Shown: piece after piece, positions 60,588 to 64,000 of the stretch
How positions within the stretch are numbered: the stretch's first letter is position 1
How the letters are laid out: each line of letters opens with the position of its first letter
Source: Bacteroidales bacterium
Lineage (GTDB): Bacteria; Bacteroidota; Bacteroidia; Bacteroidales; UBA3824
Length of the DNA: 64,000 nt
Direction of reading: 5' to 3'
Assembly: GCA_017544805.1 (NCBI GenBank)
Contig: JAFYDK010000099.1
Location: forward strand, 1-64,000
The notes under the pieces: model-generated
Told to the model about the DNA's origin: nothing
The model's input: the letters and a program-made list of their open reading frames with translations, nothing else
The model's database searches: none
Program-made: the position numbers and the translations under genes

Positions 60588-60922
60588 CACTTGAAGAGGC
60601 TCAACAAAAGGTTGATAATTGGATTAAAACTTACGGCGTAAGATATTTCTCGCCTTTGACTAATATGGCGGTTTTGACCGAGGAAGTCGGTGAGGTTGCC
60701 AGAATAATTTCGCGTCAATACGGCGAGCAAAGTTTTAAACCTTCCGACAAAGATAAAAATTTAGCGGACGAACTCTCTGATGTATTGTGGGTTGTAATTT
60801 GTCTTGCTAATCAGACGGGAATAAACCTTACTGAAGCGTTTGAGAAAAATCTTTTGAAAAAGACTTCAAGAGATTCTTTAAGGCATATCAACAATGAAAA
60901 ATTGAAAAAAATTAACAATTAA
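60584..60922 (+). CDS. MazG-like nucleotide pyrophosphohydrolase
   Basis: 112 residues. It has the MazG metal motif EEVGE in VLTEEVGEVARIIS and the second ExxD in LADELSDVLWVVICLANQTG. The family hydrolyses noncanonical or excess nucleoside triphosphates to monophosphates. Translationally coupled to dtd by an ATGA overlap and 16 bases before deoC. Confidence 0.92.
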   Translation: MTLEEAQQKVDNWIKTYGVRYFSPLTNMAVLTEEVGEVARIISRQYGEQSFKPSDKDKNLADELSDVLWVVICLANQTGINLTEAFEKNLLKKTSRDSLRHINNEKLKKINN

Positions 60923-60938
60923 TGGTTTAAAAAATATT

Positions 60939-61781
60939 ATGAACGAATTTTCTTTTGAAAGACACGGCTCTGAGCTTGTTAACAGCAAACTCGCTTTTTA
61001 TGAAAAACACAAACTCACGCCTACTGCGGACATTCTTAAAACCGTTTATTCTTGCATCGACCTTACGAGTTTGAGTAATGCGGATACAGAAAAAAGCATT
61101 ACGGCTCTTGTGGAATCGGTTAATAATCACAGGGAAAAACATCCAAATGTTCCAAATGTTGCCGGAATTTGTGTTTATCCGAATTTCGTATCGTTGGTAA
61201 AACAAAAATGTACTGTTCCTGAGGTTGATATAGTTTCAGTTGCGGGCGGCTTTCCTCACGCACAGACTTTTCAAGAGTTGAAAGTTAAAGAAGTAGAAAT
61301 GGCTTATCAAGCCGGTGCTGATGAGATTGATGTTGTTATCAATGCCGGCGACGTGATTTCGGGTAATCACGAAGAAGCTTTTGACGAACTTTCAGCAATG
61401 AAAAAAGCTGCAAAATCTGCTAAATTGAAAGTTATTCTTGAAACGGGTATTTATCAGTACGATGCTGATATTTACGATGCTTCAATTATCGCTTTGAAAG
61501 CCGGTGCAAACTTTATTAAAACATCAACTGGCAAAATGGAACCGGCTGCTACACCGAGAGCTGCCGTAATTATGGCTTTGGCGTTGAAAGATTTTCAAAA
61601 TAAAACTGGAAAATTCGCAGGTTTGAAAGTTGCTGGCGGAATACGCACTACTGAACAAGCCGTTTTGTATTATCAGATTGTCCGTGATATTACCGGATTG
61701 GAGCAATTAGATAAATATTCTTTCCGTATCGGTGCAACGTCTTTAGCAAAAAATGTTCTTTCTGATTTGGAAACGTTGTAA
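60939..61781 (+). CDS. deoC: Deoxyribose-phosphate aldolase
   Basis: 280 residues. The Schiff-base Lys is in NFIKTSTGKMEPAA, the second active Lys in LKVAGGIRT, and the conserved Asp in DEIDVVINAGDV; KVILETGIYQ completes the barrel. It splits deoxyribose 5-phosphate to acetaldehyde and glyceraldehyde 3-phosphate. It is longer than the 220-residue class because of an N-terminal helical extension, as in other Bacteroidota. Confidence 0.95.
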   Translation: MNEFSFERHGSELVNSKLAFYEKHKLTPTADILKTVYSCIDLTSLSNADTEKSITALVESVNNHREKHPNVPNVAGICVYPNFVSLVKQKCTVPEVDIVSVAGGFPHAQTFQELKVKEVEMAYQAGADEIDVVINAGDVISGNHEEAFDELSAMKKAAKSAKLKVILETGIYQYDADIYDASIIALKAGANFIKTSTGKMEPAATPRAAVIMALALKDFQNKTGKFAGLKVAGGIRTTEQAVLYYQIVRDITGLEQLDKYSFRIGATSLAKNVLSDLETL

Positions 61782-61800
61782 TACTCCATTTTAAAAGATA

Positions 61801-63141
61801 ATGAAAAAAATATTATCAATTTTAAGACAGATTATTGTATTTTCAATAATCTGTCTTTTTAATATTTGTACTTTATATGCTCAGAATGAGTACAATATGT
61901 TGCGGTTTGGAGACGGTACTATATTTGATTTTAACACATCTCCGATGACTATAAGAAATTATTCTGATGGGATATTTAATTTATATTCTGCAAGTATTTG
62001 TGATGTAAACGGAGATTTGTTATTTTTCGGATGCGAAGATATAGGTTATTTTTTTTCTATATATGATAGAAACAATGCGCTTATATATAGTAAGGAATGT
62101 ATGCATGCTAACAATATATATGCATTGCGTGAGCCGAATACATATAATACATATTATTTTATTCTGTCGGTAAGGGAAAATTTACGCCCACCTAAGAGCC
62201 ATTTGTTATATGTTAAAATAGTAATTAATGACAACGGCGGTTATGATATTACCTCAAATGAATTGGAAGCATATACAGGGCAGTTTCTGATACCATACGT
62301 GTATAAAAACGATGTTTATGTTGTCTGCGACAAGAATCCTGATATTCTCTGTACTTTAAAGCTGAATGATGACGGGTTGGAGCTGTTAAACGAATATGAC
62401 GCAAATTTTAAAGTCGATTATTATCATTTAGTTCCTTTTAAACTGAAATTTAACAATGAAATGTCGAAATTGATATTCAATGAAGGAATTTTCGATTATG
62501 ATATTTCGCAGCATAAAATTATCGGTTATAAGCCTTTTCCGGAAAGAATATTATCTTTTGAGTTATCAGAGGACGGATATTATACATACATATCTTCAGG
62601 GAGGAACCTTTTGCGTTGTAAAACATCTGAAATATCTTCTGATTTTGGAAATCCTGAGATTTTTGAGTTGTTGAAAAAAGATGTCAGTTACCGTGATATG
62701 TTGTCATGTAAGGGTAATATTTATGCTGCGGATCATTATACCAATAAAACAGAACTAAATAAACATTTTATTACCGTAATTGAGAATGTAAATTCTAAGG
62801 ATTGTCATTTAAATTTTAGTGAAATAGAAGTTGATTCTAAGCGTCGTTTTTTCTTCCCTTATGTGATTCGTACATACCGTTCGTTTGAAACCGAAACGTC
62901 ATGTTTAACAGCTAATTTTAAATATGTAGGTCATTTTGCGGAGTCTTTTGAATGGAATTTCGGCGACGGCTCTCCTAAGTCTTATTTGAAAAATTCGAGC
63001 CATACTTACGAAAAAGAAGGAAAATATTCCGTAACATTGAAAGTAAAATACTCTGATAAAGAGACATCCACAGTCTCAGACGAGGTGAAGATTGTAAAAT
63101 CTTTGAAACCGTTGAAAGTGGAAATCGTGCGGGAGGAATAA
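61801..63141 (+). CDS. Secreted protein with C-terminal PKD domain, paralogue of 49304
   Basis: 446 residues with a signal peptide (cut after TLYAQ, about residue 28). The start of the mature protein NEYNMLRFGDGTIFDFNTSP parallels the 49304 protein in position. The body has repeated strands with YDYN/YDIS-type motifs, likely a propeller. The PKD domain (about 360-435) shows AESFEWNFGDGSPKSYLKNS and HTYEKEGKYSVTLKVKYSD. No type IX sorting tail. It begins 19 bases after deoC but a hairpin lies inside its first codons. A FISUMP lipoprotein follows. Confidence 0.82.
   Translation: MKKILSILRQIIVFSIICLFNICTLYAQNEYNMLRFGDGTIFDFNTSPMTIRNYSDGIFNLYSASICDVNGDLLFFGCEDIGYFFSIYDRNNALIYSKECMHANNIYALREPNTYNTYYFILSVRENLRPPKSHLLYVKIVINDNGGYDITSNELEAYTGQFLIPYVYKNDVYVVCDKNPDILCTLKLNDDGLELLNEYDANFKVDYYHLVPFKLKFNNEMSKLIFNEGIFDYDISQHKIIGYKPFPERILSFELSEDGYYTYISSGRNLLRCKTSEISSDFGNPEIFELLKKDVSYRDMLSCKGNIYAADHYTNKTELNKHFITVIENVNSKDCHLNFSEIEVDSKRRFFFPYVIRTYRSFETETSCLTANFKYVGHFAESFEWNFGDGSPKSYLKNSSHTYEKEGKYSVTLKVKYSDKETSTVSDEVKIVKSLKPLKVEIVREE
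61824..61860 (+). promoter_or_regulatory. Terminator-like hairpin inside the signal-peptide codons
   Basis: AAGACAGATTATTG (61824-61837) and its exact inverse (61844-61857), six-base loop, followed by TTT, all within codons 8-20 of the PKD gene. It has the form of a terminator and may attenuate read-through from deoC or sequester the message start. Confidence 0.6.
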
Positions 63142-63169
63142 AAAATTTGTATAATATTATAAAAAAACT

Positions 63170-63177
63170 TAAATTTG
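63170..63177 (+). promoter_or_regulatory. -7 box of the last FISUMP gene
   Basis: TAAATTTG followed by TAG, exact match, 24 bases before the ATG at 63202. Confidence 0.55.
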
Positions 63178-63201
63178 TAGCGATAAATAAAAACTGATCA
63201 A

Positions 63202-64000
63202 ATGAAGTATAATTTTTTTAAACCAATTGTAACTGTTATTGCTATTGTTTCGATTTCGTTCTATTCTTCGTGCGAAAACGAAGACTTGGTTGTTGCTGAA
63301 AGTTCAAATAAAATTGACTTAGACCAAAATGAAATTCCGTTGCCGGATTCTATTGCGAAAACATGGATAATTCCGCCGCATGAGTCGAAATTGTCAAAAG
63401 GTTTTGTTCAAGACGAGAGATCTCTTTACTCACTTGAGGATTTCGATGAAACAGACTCTTTGTTAAAATCCGTAAGATATGCCTATCATAGGGTAAATAA
63501 GGATATTAAATATGAAGTGATGAAGGTTTATCGTAGAAATTCAGATAAATTTTTCTATGTTATGACAACGAATCTTGATTATAAGGTTGGTAATGGATGT
63601 TGGGTTTATAACAATGATGAAAAAAATGCAGCGTATTATGGTAGATTATATACATGGGAAACTGCTACTAAATTAGCATCTGAGTTTTTCTTGAATTTGC
63701 CGCTGTATAATAAGGACGGTAAAAAGCTTTTAGATTCGTATCCTACTCCGGGCAGATTGATGAAATTTGAGGATGTTTGTGATATTATAGAGCGTGATAA
63801 TATAGCTAATCTGCCGCAATATGGTGTAAGTATTGATGATTTTTATGGATTTGTTGACGATTCATTAATGTTATATTATGATGCGTTTGTCGGAGGTTTG
63901 GATTTGAAGTCGGATAATTTGCCGGCCCGCGTATTGGCAGGAGGCAGATCCCGTGAAGGCGTATATTCCTATTTAAATGATTTTGGTGAGTTCTGGCTGA
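63202..64000 (+). CDS. FISUMP domain lipoprotein, cut by the window end
   Basis: 266 codons are visible and the frame is still open at base 64000. The leader ends in lipobox SSC (Cys24). The FISUMP pattern is clear: NGCWVYNNDEKNAAYYGRLY with TWETA, then PTPGRLMKFEDVCDII (the Bacteroidota form of GWRLPTxxEW) and LAGGRSREGVYSYLNDFGEF, after which the family usually has W followed by S and a GFRxVR end. FISUMP proteins are surface or secreted, role unknown. It follows a PKD gene, mirroring the FISUMP-PKD pair at 48546-50683, but has its own promoter. Confidence 0.85.
   Translation, partial: MKYNFFKPIVTVIAIVSISFYSSCENEDLVVAESSNKIDLDQNEIPLPDSIAKTWIIPPHESKLSKGFVQDERSLYSLEDFDETDSLLKSVRYAYHRVNKDIKYEVMKVYRRNSDKFFYVMTTNLDYKVGNGCWVYNNDEKNAAYYGRLYTWETATKLASEFFLNLPLYNKDGKKLLDSYPTPGRLMKFEDVCDIIERDNIANLPQYGVSIDDFYGFVDDSLMLYYDAFVGGLDLKSDNLPARVLAGGRSREGVYSYLNDFGEFWL

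Noticed and set aside
49304..63141. PKD proteins as type IX secretion cargo
   Set aside because: Both end soon after the PKD domain with no recognisable type IX C-terminal sorting domain.

Overview
The window is AT-rich DNA from a member of the Bacteroidota, most likely Bacteroidales. Genes lack Shine-Dalgarno sites. Many starts are preceded by the Bacteroidota -7 promoter element TAnnTTTG, several with a TTTG -33 box 19-20 bases upstream. Type IX secretion regulators (porX, porW/sprE), an RprXY-like two-component pair, a FecI/FecR/TonB-receptor locus, DUF4249, DUF4254, FISUMP, YARHG and SPOR proteins all fit that phylum. No transposase, integrase, phage gene or CRISPR array was seen. The exact genus cannot be told from the sequence alone.

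Layout, left half. 1-5 kb: the end of dapL (lysine pathway), then secreted or lipoprotein genes of unknown role with FG-GAP-like loops and a YARHG domain. 5-9 kb: a TIR-like protein, a GH43-CBM6 glycosidase, a DMT transporter and a DUF4249 lipoprotein that overlaps the penicillin-binding protein 1A gene. 11.8-14.5 kb: a Na/Pi cotransporter and a Panacea-domain gene followed by a small two-helix membrane protein (possible toxin-antitoxin pair). 14.5-24.4 kb: a minus-strand tetR-porX-tsaE-ald cluster facing a plus-strand rprX-rprY-porW-propeller cluster, so regulation of type IX secretion and envelope stress sit back to back. 24.5-29 kb: a SPOR lipoprotein, an adenylate cyclase fused to an HD domain, and a Cache-HAMP-GAF-PAS receptor with no visible output domain. 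29.4-34.6 kb: F-type ATP synthase genes atpB-E-F-H-A-G, with hairpins at two junctions; atpD and atpC are absent.

Layout, right half. 34.8-40.4 kb: flavodiiron protein, radA, trpS, truB, queA. 40.4-45.4 kb: a possible 40-residue peptide gene, then a secreted protein, ECF sigma factor, FecR anti-sigma factor and TonB-dependent receptor, a cell-surface signalling unit. 45.5-48.3 kb: rplM-rpsI-rpsB-tsf. 48.5-51.8 kb: a FISUMP lipoprotein overlapping a PKD protein, then an array of five 43-bp palindromic repeats closed by an inverted copy, then a small conserved protein. 51.9-55.3 kb: minus-strand upp, GT9, DUF4254 and a PfkB kinase. 55.4-61.8 kb: two identical tRNA-Asn genes, rbfA, a methyltransferase, a LolC/E-like permease, a universal stress protein, a pdxA homologue, dtd, a MazG-like gene and deoC. 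The window ends in a second PKD/FISUMP pair.

The observations I rate highest are: a PdxA homologue in which the expected metal-binding histidines are replaced; an alanine dehydrogenase homologue with a broken dinucleotide-binding glycine motif; the 43-bp palindromic array; the Panacea/membrane-protein pair; a terminator-like hairpin inside the signal-peptide codons of a PKD gene; and the repeated FISUMP/PKD pairing. Family assignments are from recognised motifs and remembered family consensus; no database search was run.
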